Source: Gammaproteobacteria bacterium
GTDB lineage: Bacteria > Pseudomonadota > Gammaproteobacteria > Enterobacterales > Alteromonadaceae
DNA length: 64,000 bases
Reading direction: 5' to 3'
Assembly (NCBI GenBank): GCA_017302255.1
Contig: JAFLDV010000012.1
Span: 41,562 to 105,561, forward strand
A program made the translations under genes and the position numbers. How positions within the stretch are numbered: the first letter of the stretch is position 1; the number at the start of each line of letters is the position of its first letter. This document shows, piece by piece, positions 54,909-63,018 of the stretch. The notes under the pieces were generated by a model, which worked only from the letters and a program-made list of their open reading frames with translations, ran no database searches and was not told where the DNA came from.

Positions 54909-55811
54909 ATGGAACCGGCGTTTAAACGGGCGCTGACGATATCAGCATCCGTCCATGTTGCGATAGCAATTGCTATGATTCTCAAATTTAATTTTTTTGG
55001 TGAGCCAGAGGTGCTGGTGTTGCCGTTATACACCGCAAGCAATGCACCATTACAAGCCTCTGTGGTGGAAGATCCTCGGATAAAAGAAGACGAGACGCCG
55101 AAAAAGCGTAAGCCTCGTCCAAAGCCTGAGAAACCAAAGCCAGAGCCAAAAGTTGAGCCGAAGGAAGATCCGGCCGAAAAACTTGAAGAAATAAAGAAGC
55201 AGCAAGTTGAAAAAGAACAGCAAGTAAAGAAAAAAGTTGAAGAAGCGAAGAAGCAAAAAGAAATTGCGGAAAATGCTTTGCAACTGAAAAAAGAAAAAGA
55301 GAAAAAAGACAAATTAAAGAAAGAAGAAGAAAAGAAAAAAGCTGAAGCTGCGAAGAAAAAGAAAGCTGAAGAATTGAAAAAGAAAAAAGCTGAAGATGCA
55401 AAGCGTAAAAAGGCTGAGCAGAAAAAGCTTCAGGAAGAGCTTGAACGAGAAGCTGAAGAGTTCGATATAAAGGATGAATTGGCCGAAGAGGCAGACGAGG
55501 CAAAACGTGCAGCCGCCAGTTCATCTAAGGTAATGACTGAAAAAGAACGCTACTTAGCGATGATTGTTGAACGAATCAAACAAAACTGGCTCGTCGATGA
55601 TACTATGCGCGGTAAAGAGTGCAGAGTTCGCTTACAGCTCGCCTCAAGTGGGTTTGTTACTAGTTTCGAAGTGCTTGGCGGTGATGCCGGAATCTGTCAA
55701 GCCGCAACGTTTGCGGTGGACCGAGCAGGTAGATTCCCGATGTCAGAAGATTTAGACGTTTACGATGCTTTAAAAGATTTGACTATAACCTTAAAACCGG
55801 AACTGAAATAA
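54909..55811 (+). CDS. tolA: Tol-Pal system protein TolA
   Basis: 300 residues in three parts: a membrane anchor (about 9-30), a Lys/Glu/Ala-rich long helix spanning the periplasm (about 55-205), and the globular domain III (about 210-300; YLAMIVERIKQNWLVDD, CRVRLQLASSGFV, FPMSEDLDVYDAL) that binds TolB. Shorter than E. coli TolA (421) because the helical part is shorter. The helical part is lysine-rich with poly-A codon runs. tolB begins directly after the stop. Confidence 0.94.
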   Translation: MEPAFKRALTISASVHVAIAIAMILKFNFFGEPEVLVLPLYTASNAPLQASVVEDPRIKEDETPKKRKPRPKPEKPKPEPKVEPKEDPAEKLEEIKKQQVEKEQQVKKKVEEAKKQKEIAENALQLKKEKEKKDKLKKEEEKKKAEAAKKKKAEELKKKKAEDAKRKKAEQKKLQEELEREAEEFDIKDELAEEADEAKRAAASSSKVMTEKERYLAMIVERIKQNWLVDDTMRGKECRVRLQLASSGFVTSFEVLGGDAGICQAATFAVDRAGRFPMSEDLDVYDALKDLTITLKPELK

Positions 55812-57170
55812 GTGGCTACTATGCTAAAGTTGATTAAATTTAAGTGGTTGATGTTGCTGGCTTTATTTGCTGGTGCAGCGAACGCGTCGCTAGAAATCGT
55901 CATTACTGATGGCGTTGATAGCGCGCGGCCAATTGCAGTTGTTCCTTTTAAATTTGAAGGAGCTACCCAGCCTTCTGAAAATATCAGTCAAATTGTTGCT
56001 GCTGACTTAATGCGTAGCGGTAAGTTTAATCCTATCCACGCGATGAAAATGCCACAGCAGCCACAAACTAGTGCTGAATTTAATGTAAAGCTGTGGGAAA
56101 AGTCAGGCGTTGAAGCTGTAGTCGTCGGTAGTATTAAAGAAGTTGGTTTAGACCGTTATAACATTCGCTATGAATTAATTGATGTTGTTCGCGCTAAGGG
56201 TGGTGTAGGCCAACCAATGATGAATGCAGCAGGCCGTTTAGTTGCTGGTTCAAATCATATTTTACATAGCGGTCAGATCACTATTTCTGGCAAACAATTC
56301 CGCAGTTACGCGCACAAAGTTAGTGATGTGGTTTATGAGAAGTTAACTGGTGAGCGCGGTGCTTTTCAAACTAAAATTGCTTATGTTTTAGTCAATGACA
56401 AGCAAGAATTCCGTTATCGTCTTGCAGTGTCGGATTATGACGGCGAAAATGAGCAAATTTTACTACGTTCTAAAGAACCGTTAATGTCGCCAACTTGGTC
56501 TCCGGATGGTACAAAGTTAGCTTATGTGACTTTCGAACGTAAACAATCACAAATTTATATCCAAGACCGTTTTACCGCTCGCCGCAGTATTTTGACTTCA
56601 TTCAAGGGCATTAACAGTGCGCCGGTATGGTCACCTGATGGTCGTAAAATGGCGATGACACTTTCAAAAGATGGCAATACAGAAATTTATGTGATGGATA
56701 TTGCATCAAAAGCACTGAATAAAGTAACAAGTCACCGTGCAATTGATACAGAACCTAGTTGGAGTCCAGACGGAAGTTCGATATTATTTACTTCCGAGCG
56801 TGGCGGAAATCCACAAATTTATTCTGTTGATTTGGCGTCAAATCAGACTTCTAGGGTCACTTTTGAAGGTGAAATGAATTTAGCGGGTAGATATACACCA
56901 AATGGGCTTGCAATAGTTATGGTAAACCGGACAAACGGACAGTATAATATTGCGCGCATGGACAAGACTACCCGTTATATGCAAGTGCTGACTCGCACTT
57001 ATTTGGACGAGTCACCAAGCATTGCGCCGAATGGCTCAATGATTATCTATAGTACTTTGCACGGTTCGTCACAAGTACTGGCACTGGTCTCTATGGATGG
57101 ACGCTTTAAAGCAAGGTTGCCAGCAGCCAACGGTCGAGTTAAATCGCCGGCCTGGTCGCCGTTTTTATAA
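55812..57170 (+). CDS. tolB: Tol-Pal system beta-propeller protein TolB
   Basis: Periplasmic protein binding Pal and TolA. 452 residues: signal peptide ([16 protein letters not shown]), N-terminal alpha/beta domain (about 25-160), then a six-bladed beta-propeller with [20 protein letters not shown] and [10 protein letters not shown] repeats. Two possible starts: the GTG at 55812 abutting the tolA stop, or an ATG at 55821, which gives a more usual signal sequence. Confidence 0.96.
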   Translation: MATMLKLIKFKWLMLLALFAGAANASLEIVITDGVDSARPIAVVPFKFEGATQPSENISQIVAADLMRSGKFNPIHAMKMPQQPQTSAEFNVKLWEKSGVEAVVVGSIKEVGLDRYNIRYELIDVVRAKGGVGQPMMNAAGRLVAGSNHILHSGQITISGKQFRSYAHKVSDVVYEKLTGERGAFQTKIAYVLVNDKQEFRYRLAVSDYDGENEQILLRSKEPLMSPTWSPDGTKLAYVTFERKQSQIYIQDRFTARRSILTSFKGINSAPVWSPDGRKMAMTLSKDGNTEIYVMDIASKALNKVTSHRAIDTEPSWSPDGSSILFTSERGGNPQIYSVDLASNQTSRVTFEGEMNLAGRYTPNGLAIVMVNRTNGQYNIARMDKTTRYMQVLTRTYLDESPSIAPNGSMIIYSTLHGSSQVLALVSMDGRFKARLPAANGRVKSPAWSPFL

Positions 57171-57212
57171 AATACAAAAATTTGGTTAATCGTTAATACT
57201 AAGGACAATATC

Positions 57213-57713
57213 ATGAACTTAAATAAAGTTTTAAAAGGTTTGTTAGTAGCAGTGCCAGTGCTGACTTTAGCTGCATGTAGCTCTGACAAAGAAGCTGACA
57301 CTACTGCTCCAACTACTAACGAAGTAGTTCAGCAAACTACTGACACTTCTGCTGCAGACGCTCTGCGTGCTGAATTAGAAGCTTTACGTCAGCAAAACAC
57401 AATTTACTTCGACTTCGACAAGTCAGAAATCCGTTCTGAGTTCGCTTCAGTTCTGGAAGCTCACGCTGCTTTCCTGAAGAAAACTACAACTGTTTCTGTA
57501 ACTGTTGAAGGTCACACTGACGCACGTGGTACTCCAGAGTACAACATCGCTCTGGGCGAACGTCGTGGTCAATCAGTTGTTAAATACCTGGAAAACCTGG
57601 GTGTTGCTGCTGGTCAAATGTCAGTAGTTAGCTACGGCGAAGAAAAACCAGTTGACGCTGGTAACACTGAAGACGCGTTTGCTAAAAACCGTCGTGCAGT
57701 TTTAGTATACTAA
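57213..57713 (+). CDS. pal: Peptidoglycan-associated lipoprotein Pal
   Basis: 166 residues. Lipobox LAAC with lipidated Cys22, a flexible linker, then an OmpA-like domain (about 60-165: IYFDFDKSEIR, EGHTDARGTPEYNIALGERR, SYGEEKP, NRRAVLVY) with the Asp and Arg that hold diaminopimelate. Outer-membrane lipoprotein, inner leaflet. Its codon use (many CGT, AAC and GAA) is that of a highly expressed gene compared with its neighbours. Confidence 0.98.
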   Translation: MNLNKVLKGLLVAVPVLTLAACSSDKEADTTAPTTNEVVQQTTDTSAADALRAELEALRQQNTIYFDFDKSEIRSEFASVLEAHAAFLKKTTTVSVTVEGHTDARGTPEYNIALGERRGQSVVKYLENLGVAAGQMSVVSYGEEKPVDAGNTEDAFAKNRRAVLVY

Positions 57714-57731
57714 TCTAATTTGTGAGTTTGC

Positions 57732-58595
57732 ATGGAAGTTAAGAAGTTATTGATCACTGCTTTGTCTTTGGTCGCCGTATCTGTAGCAGCTGATCCAGCG
57801 CCTGTCGCTGATTTAAGCCGCTCGGCCGGTAACTCTTATACCGCACAATCAAATGCTCGTCCGGGTTCTATTGAAGAACGTTTGACGGCGCTTGAACGTG
57901 TAGTTGAGGCAAGGGGCGCTGCTCAATTGAATCTTCAGCAGCAGTTAGAAACTTTGCTTGACGAAGTTTCTCAATTGCGCGGTACAACTGAAGTGCAAGC
58001 CAATCATTTAGATAAGATGTTGCAAGAACAACGCAACATCTATCAAGAAATTGACCGCCGTATGGGCGGTCAAGCAGGCACAACACCAGCAACATCTAAT
58101 GATGCTGGTGGGGTGACGCCTGTATCGAATGCGCCTGCGGGCAACCCAGCTGCTGTTGTTGCGGCTGATCAAGTAGAAACTGTCGATGAACCTGTAGCTG
58201 AAGCTCCTGCCGCTAAGTTATCCGAAGCGGAAATGTGGCAAGTTGCAGCTGATCATGCAGCCAAAGGTAAAGACAGCTATCCAGCTGCGATTAAGACCTT
58301 TGAAGAATTCAATAGAATTTATCCGAACTCGGCCTACAAGCCTCGAGTGCATTATTATCTTGGCCAGCTGTATTATCAGAAAGACAGCTTAAAGACTGCG
58401 AAGACGCATCTTGAGACTATCGTCAAGAAATTCCCAAATTATGAGAAAGTGCCTGATTCATTGCTGAAGCTAGGCCAGATCGCTGAACGCCAAAATGATG
58501 CCGCTGCAGCGAAAAAATATTACAATCAGCTGGTTAAGAGCTTCCCTAAATCGAAGTCAGCAACCAAAGCTAGAGCACGTTTAGAAGCACTCTAA
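57732..58595 (+). CDS. cpoB: Cell division coordinator CpoB (YbgF)
   Basis: Links Tol-Pal action to PBP1B during septation. 287 residues: signal peptide (about 1-20), N-terminal trimerising coiled coil (about 35-110, ERLTALERVVEARG), an Ala/Pro/Val-rich linker and C-terminal TPR repeats (about 170-285: YPNSAYKPRVHYYLGQLYYQ, FPNYEKVPDSLLKLGQIA). Eighteen bases after pal, ending the operon at a terminator. Confidence 0.94.
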   Translation: MEVKKLLITALSLVAVSVAADPAPVADLSRSAGNSYTAQSNARPGSIEERLTALERVVEARGAAQLNLQQQLETLLDEVSQLRGTTEVQANHLDKMLQEQRNIYQEIDRRMGGQAGTTPATSNDAGGVTPVSNAPAGNPAAVVAADQVETVDEPVAEAPAAKLSEAEMWQVAADHAAKGKDSYPAAIKTFEEFNRIYPNSAYKPRVHYYLGQLYYQKDSLKTAKTHLETIVKKFPNYEKVPDSLLKLGQIAERQNDAAAAKKYYNQLVKSFPKSKSATKARARLEAL

Positions 58596-58617
58596 GCTTA
58601 AAATAAGAATTACTGAT

Positions 58618-58642
58618 AAAGGCCGTCTATTGACGGCCTTTT
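58618..58642 (+). terminator. Intrinsic terminator of the tol-pal operon
   Basis: 10-bp stem AAAGGCCGTC / GACGGCCTTT with a 4-base loop and T-rich tail. Confidence 0.88.
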
Positions 58643-59221
58643 CGTTTTCTAAGCGCCGTGGCGAGTAAACCCAGTGCTTGGACCTCTCTGGGTATTTAAG
58701 TCATGCTTTTCGCGTTGACAGTTGATACAAGGGCTTTGGCACGCTTTTGTAGGTTCTGCCAAGAGTTGTCGAGTTTCGAATTTTCCAAAATTACTGGCAG
58801 AAAGTTTTTCGTCGCCGAGCGTTACTGCTGCTTATCATCATTAGTTTTTTTGATAATTTCGCTAGCCGCATAACTGCGTCCTTTAAGTCAGCCAAAAGTT
58901 GAAATCTTAGTTTGACCTCCAAGATTGTTTGTTTGATTTTCAGGCGTTGTGGAACTACGTATTCGAGTTTCGGCCAACGCTTCATCAGCAATTAATTGTT
59001 AAGTGCAGAAAATTCGACCTTTTTAATAGGCTAAATAAACTAATGTGAATTAGCTATTATGGTCAACTTGGCACTACGAGCTAACGCCGAAAAGCGGAAT
59101 GCGAATTCGATTTCTAGCCGAACTTTGCTAAAGTAAGAGTTAACCATTGTCGAAAACTACCGCATTATGCTGTCATTTTAGGCAGTTGACAGGCTAAAGT
59201 GACGTTTTTAGCAGATTTTGG
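58643..59221. other. Unassigned gap between cpoB and tRNA-Lys
   Basis: About 580 bases with no supported gene. A 66-codon minus-strand frame (58791-58991) starts with TTG and lacks a Shine-Dalgarno or any recognisable motif. A weak hairpin ACCCAG/CTGGGT lies near 58680-58700. I see no promoter, RNA family or repeat I can name. Confidence 0.5.
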
Positions 59222-59249
59222 TTGCACATCGCGCGTAAATAAGTAAGAT
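59222..59249 (+). promoter_or_regulatory. Promoter of the tRNA-Lys pair
   Basis: TTGCAC (59222-59227), 16-base spacer, TAAGAT (59244-59249), then a GC-rich discriminator before the first tRNA. Confidence 0.7.
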
Positions 59250-59264
59250 ATGCGTCCGCGGCAG

Positions 59265-59340
59265 GGGTCATTAGCTCAGCTGGTAGAGCAGCGGACTTTT
59301 AATCCGTTGGTCGATGATTCGAATTCATCATGACCCACCA
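59265..59340 (+). tRNA. tRNA-Lys (UUU), copy 1 with A53-U61
   Basis: 76 bases, CCA encoded. Acceptor GGGTCAT / ATGACCC, anticodon loop CTTTTAA. It differs from copy 2 at two positions only: A at 59317 and T at 59325, which pair with each other as the last T-stem pair (positions 53 and 61), where G-C is nearly universal. Still folds perfectly. Confidence 0.95.
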
Positions 59341-59356
59341 GTTCAACCGCAAGTTT

Positions 59357-59432
59357 GGGTCATTAGCTCAGCTGGTAGAGCAGCGGACTTTTAATCCGTT
59401 GGTCGATGGTTCGAATCCATCATGACCCACCA
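59357..59432 (+). tRNA. tRNA-Lys (UUU), copy 2
   Basis: 76 bases, CCA encoded, 16 bases after copy 1 and probably on the same transcript. Normal T-arm GATGG-TTCGAAT-CCATC with the standard G53-C61 pair (59409, 59417). tRNA-Lys between the tol-pal operon and nadA is conserved with E. coli. Confidence 0.98.
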
Positions 59433-59584
59433 TAATTCCACAACATAATTTCAGCGCCCGTTTAGCTCATTGTTTCTCAGATTTCTGCGCATCGTACTTA
59501 TGCCTAAACTTGGCTTTTCGTATTGATTTGCGTTAAAGCTGTGTATAATACGCCTCCTTTTATTTCAGCCGGGATCTGGTCAGC

Positions 59585-60643
59585 ATGAATCAAGCACTGA
59601 CGTTTAATGAACTTGAATTTGTCTTTCCAAAAAAGCCGATGCCATTGTCGTCGGATGAAAAACAAGCCTATAAAGATCGAATCAAAGCATTGTTAAAGCA
59701 AAGGGATGCGGTATTAGTTGCGCATTATTATACCGATCCTGAGATCCAAGCATTAGCCGAAGAAACAGGTGGTTGTGTCTCTGATTCATTAGAAATGGCC
59801 CGTTTTGGTAATCAGCATTCAGCCCGTACCCTGATTGTCGCAGGTGTGAAATTCATGGGCGAGACGGCGAAGATCCTTAACCCAGAGAAAACGGTGTTAA
59901 TGCCAACTCTGGAAGCAACATGCTCCTTAGATTTAGGCTGTCCAGAAAAAGAATTCTCTGAGTTCTGCGATGCTCATCCCGATCGTATTGTGGTTGTCTA
60001 CGCCAATACTTCGGCAGCAGTTAAAGCGAGAGCTGATTGGGTAGTGACATCCTCTATTGCTTTGGATGTGGTGGATCACCTCGACAGCGAAGGCAAGAAA
60101 ATCATCTGGGGGCCAGATCGTCATTTAGGCGCTTATGTGCAAAAGCAAACTGGCGCTGACATGCTGTTGTGGCAAGGCGCTTGTATTGTGCATGATGAAT
60201 TTAAAGCCAATGCTTTAGTCGAATTAAAGGAGCAATACCCAAATGCGGCTGTGTTGGTGCATCCAGAATCGCCTGCCAATGTGATTGAACTTGCTGATGC
60301 GGTTGGCTCTACTAGCCAGTTAATTAAAGCGAGCCAAACACTGCCAAACGACACCTTTATTGTCGCGACTGATAAAGGCATTTTCTACAAGATGCAGCAG
60401 GCAATGCCGAATAAGACCTTTATTGAAGCGCCAACGGGCGGTAACGGCGCGACGTGCCGTAGTTGTGCGCATTGTCCTTGGATGGCAATGAACGGCCTGA
60501 AGGCGATTGAAGAAGCTTTAGTTGATGCTGAAGGTCATGAGATTTTTGTTGACGCTGAGCTTCGTGAAAAGGCGTTAGTGCCATTAAATCGAATGTTAGG
60601 CTTTGCAACGCAACAAAAAGTGACAGTCAAAGGCAACGCATAA
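59585..60643 (+). CDS. nadA: Quinolinate synthase
   Basis: Condenses iminoaspartate with dihydroxyacetone phosphate to quinolinate for NAD synthesis; a [4Fe-4S] enzyme. 352 residues. [40 protein letters not shown], the [11 protein letters not shown] motif and [10 protein letters not shown] supply substrate and cluster contacts. A TATAAT lies about 35 bases upstream of the start. Monocistronic; followed by 138 bases leading to tRNA-Ser. Confidence 0.97.
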   Translation: MNQALTFNELEFVFPKKPMPLSSDEKQAYKDRIKALLKQRDAVLVAHYYTDPEIQALAEETGGCVSDSLEMARFGNQHSARTLIVAGVKFMGETAKILNPEKTVLMPTLEATCSLDLGCPEKEFSEFCDAHPDRIVVVYANTSAAVKARADWVVTSSIALDVVDHLDSEGKKIIWGPDRHLGAYVQKQTGADMLLWQGACIVHDEFKANALVELKEQYPNAAVLVHPESPANVIELADAVGSTSQLIKASQTLPNDTFIVATDKGIFYKMQQAMPNKTFIEAPTGGNGATCRSCAHCPWMAMNGLKAIEEALVDAEGHEIFVDAELREKALVPLNRMLGFATQQKVTVKGNA

Positions 60644-60727
60644 ATTTGCAGGATAAATTAGTGGTGGAGTTTCAGCCGTCCGATTGCTGAAAATTCCAGC
60701 GAAAGACTGTGTTAGGTGATTTTCCAG

Positions 60728-60756
60728 TTGCCAAGCCCAGCTAATTTACCTAGTAT
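60728..60756 (+). promoter_or_regulatory. Promoter of tRNA-Ser
   Basis: TTGCCA (60728-60733), 17-base spacer, TAGTAT (60751-60756), then GC-rich discriminator AGCCGCGC. Confidence 0.75.
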
Positions 60757-60781
60757 AGCCGCGCTTGCTGATGCAAGTTCC

Positions 60782-60871
60782 GGAGAGATGGCTGAGTGGC
60801 TGAAGGCGCACGCCTGGAAAGTGTGTTTAGGTTAACCCCTAACGAGGGTTCGAATCCCTCTCTCTCCGCCA
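60782..60871 (+). tRNA. tRNA-Ser (GGA)
   Basis: 90 bases with CCA. Acceptor GGAGAGA / TCTCTCC with discriminator G, anticodon stem CACGC / GTGTG around CTGGAAA (anticodon GGA), long class II variable arm as expected for serine, T-arm GAGGG-TTCGAAT-CCCTC. Confidence 0.97.
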
Positions 60872-60903
60872 TATTCCAGACTAACCAAGTCTAAAATGGT
60901 CCT

Positions 60904-60931
60904 AAACCCCGCGTAACTGCGGGGTTTTTTG
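60904..60931 (+). terminator. Intrinsic terminator of tRNA-Ser
   Basis: Stem AAACCCCGC / GCGGGGTTT with a 6-base loop and T-run. Confidence 0.92.
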
Positions 60932-61061
60932 TTTTATTTTGTTTAAATGGTTTAGCTTGAACTTCCGGAAGTTTTGCAGAGGCAGCCAAAGCGGCTTACG
61001 TTTCATTTGTGAAAGTGACAGTACTCAAATCGCGTTTTGGTGTGTGGTCGCAGGACCTGCT

Positions 61062-62126
61062 TTAAAAGTTAAATAACATGACCCCGATACCTACGCTATG
61101 TTGTCGGATGTTGTAGTCGAGCAGCGTTTCTCCATACCCAGAAAACAACTGTAAGTGCCAGCGCAGGCCGTCCAATTTGCTTGAGTCAACTGGATAACTC
61201 ATATCAAGTTGCCAAGAACCTTGAGAGATGTTGGATAAGTCGTTGCGCCAAATCAGCATCGCGGTGGAAAGTCCCGGCAACCAAGTCGCGGTTAATTCAT
61301 GGCTGCCGATGTAATCTATAAGATCTGGATTATCGTCATCTTCTAGATCTTCACTGATGCGTTGGTGATAGCGCCAATTCAGCCCAAACTCGCCTTTATC
61401 TAATGCAAGACCGCCATAGATTTTATTCCAGCTCCGCGAAAATGGCTCACTTTGACCATTTGATTGATGGGCAATGCCTAATTGCAATAAACGGATGCGC
61501 CAACCGTCACCAAGTTCGCCAAGGCTTTTACTGAGCGGAATAATGTAGATCAATTCTGGCTGATAGTCGGTACTGCGAAATGGTGCTGAATCCTGAGCAT
61601 TCCATAATTGCCACATTGAGCGTTGGGTAAACGCAAACCAAATGTCGGCATTTGGTAACAGTACGCCAGTCGCCAATTTAGTGCGCAGCGACATTTGCAG
61701 CTTTGCTTCTAGCTGTCGATAGTTGTTGTTGTTCGGGCCTAGCTCTTTACCTGGGCTTTGCGGTTGGCTATTGATATTGGAGGTGAAATGCACTGGCAAG
61801 AAGAAACTAGGGAGGTAGCTGCGAAAAACAAATCGGTCACGTTTTTCCGCTTCGGTTAATTCCCAGTATTTATCCAATACTGTTGCGATCTCTACAGGGT
61901 CACCATCAGCGACAATTGTGCTATTGAGGTTACGGCGAATTTCTTCTGTAGATTGAGCGCTGGGCGTCTCATCGTTGCTTGTTATGTTAGTCGCATGGTA
62001 AGCATCAAAACATGCTAGACGCGCCTTGTCATCTTGAATAGACGGGCAGTTTTTTGGCTCTGCAGCGGCAACATAATAAATCGGCAAAAGACAACTGGTG
62101 AGCAGTATTTGGCGACATGTTGGCAT
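61062..62126 (-). CDS. pldA: Outer-membrane phospholipase A
   Basis: Calcium-dependent phospholipase A1 of the outer membrane that removes phospholipids from the outer leaflet. 354 residues: signal peptide (cleavage near AAA-EP, residue 21-22), an N-terminal region of about 75 residues not typical of E. coli PldA, then a 12-strand barrel. The catalytic triad is clear: His220 and Ser222 in GIAHQSNGQSEP and Asn234 in SRSWNKIY; the protein ends in Phe. ATG at 62126 is taken; a GTG one codon earlier is possible. The 208 bases upstream carry no feature I can name. Confidence 0.92.
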   Translation of the reverse strand: MPTCRQILLTSCLLPIYYVAAAEPKNCPSIQDDKARLACFDAYHATNITSNDETPSAQSTEEIRRNLNSTIVADGDPVEIATVLDKYWELTEAEKRDRFVFRSYLPSFFLPVHFTSNINSQPQSPGKELGPNNNNYRQLEAKLQMSLRTKLATGVLLPNADIWFAFTQRSMWQLWNAQDSAPFRSTDYQPELIYIIPLSKSLGELGDGWRIRLLQLGIAHQSNGQSEPFSRSWNKIYGGLALDKGEFGLNWRYHQRISEDLEDDDNPDLIDYIGSHELTATWLPGLSTAMLIWRNDLSNISQGSWQLDMSYPVDSSKLDGLRWHLQLFSGYGETLLDYNIRQHSVGIGVMLFNF

Positions 62127-62337
62127 CACGAGCTCAGTTCAGGCTTAACAGAGGTGGAGTGTGGCAGATAATCGGCAGTCGGTCGACCATTAGTACTTAA
62201 ATAAGAAACGAATGGCTAACCCAGTTTATTGCGTGTCGACGCTGATATCAACGAAGTTGCCTTAGGCTGCGACTTAAACTATCAAAGTTAATAAATTTTG
62301 GGATGGTGGTAGTTGATCCCAACCCCCTAAGCTAGCC

Positions 62338-63018
62338 TTAAAAACACAACCGATAACCAACACCTGCTTCAGTTTTCAGATACTTAGGGTTTGATGGTGT
62401 TTCTTCAATTTTTTGTCGCAGTTGTGCCATATGTACACGCACATATTCTGGACGGTCTAGGTAAGCTGGCCCCCAGACTTGTTGCAGGATTTGATTGTGA
62501 GTGAGTACTTTTTCGGCGTGCCTGACCATCAGCAACAAAATTTCGTACTCGGTTTTGGTTAGATGCAAGGCTTCGCCGTTTTTAAGTACGGTGCGAGCGA
62601 CCGGATCCAGCACGACATCGCCAAAAGTCCAAGTGCTGACCACAGGTTCTTTCTGACGCAGCGCAACACGGATCCGTGCTAATAACTCGGCTGCGCTAAA
62701 TGGTTTGGTGACATAGTCATTAGCGCCGCAATCCAGGGCTTTAACTTTATCGAGTTCGCGCTCTCGAGCGGAAATTACTATTACGGGCAGATTGCACCAT
62801 TGCCGAAGCTGAGCCAGCAACTCCAATCCATCCATATCAGCAAGACCTAAATCCAGTAAAATCAGATCGATAGGTTGCAAAGTGAGATGTGAAAGCGCGT
62901 CTTTGCCATTGGCAAAACAGGCGCATTGGTAATTTTGACTATGCAATAACGTGGTTAAAAAGCTTTGCATTGCTTTGTCGTCTTCGACCAATAGAATATT
63001 GGCTTGTTTAGCCGGCAT
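62338..63018 (-). CDS. OmpR-family response regulator, KdpE-like
   Basis: 226 residues. Receiver domain (about 1-120) with the acidic pair LVEDDK, phospho-acceptor Asp in LILLDLGLADMDG, VISARE and TKPF Lys; DNA-binding winged helix (about 130-225; LTKTEYEILLLMV, VWGPAYLDRPEYVRVHMAQLRQKIE, TEAGVGYRL). KVLT-x5-LQ-QVWG-x6-YVRVHMAQLRQK is the KdpE pattern. ATG at 63018 overlaps the end of the kinase gene by 11 bases; an upstream start at 63087 would lengthen the overlap. No kdpFABC potassium-pump genes lie downstream (pldA does), so the target is uncertain. Confidence 0.88.
   Translation of the reverse strand: MPAKQANILLVEDDKAMQSFLTTLLHSQNYQCACFANGKDALSHLTLQPIDLILLDLGLADMDGLELLAQLRQWCNLPVIVISARERELDKVKALDCGANDYVTKPFSAAELLARIRVALRQKEPVVSTWTFGDVVLDPVARTVLKNGEALHLTKTEYEILLLMVRHAEKVLTHNQILQQVWGPAYLDRPEYVRVHMAQLRQKIEETPSNPKYLKTEAGVGYRLCF

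Noticed and set aside
54839..55524. Long frames antisense to tolA (157 and 178 codons)
   Set aside because: They are Phe/Ser- or Leu-rich complements of the Lys/Glu-rich helix of tolA, a common artefact.
58791..58991. 66-codon minus-strand frame between cpoB and tRNA-Lys
   Set aside because: TTG start, no Shine-Dalgarno, no family resemblance; its basic composition is what an AT-rich non-coding stretch can give.
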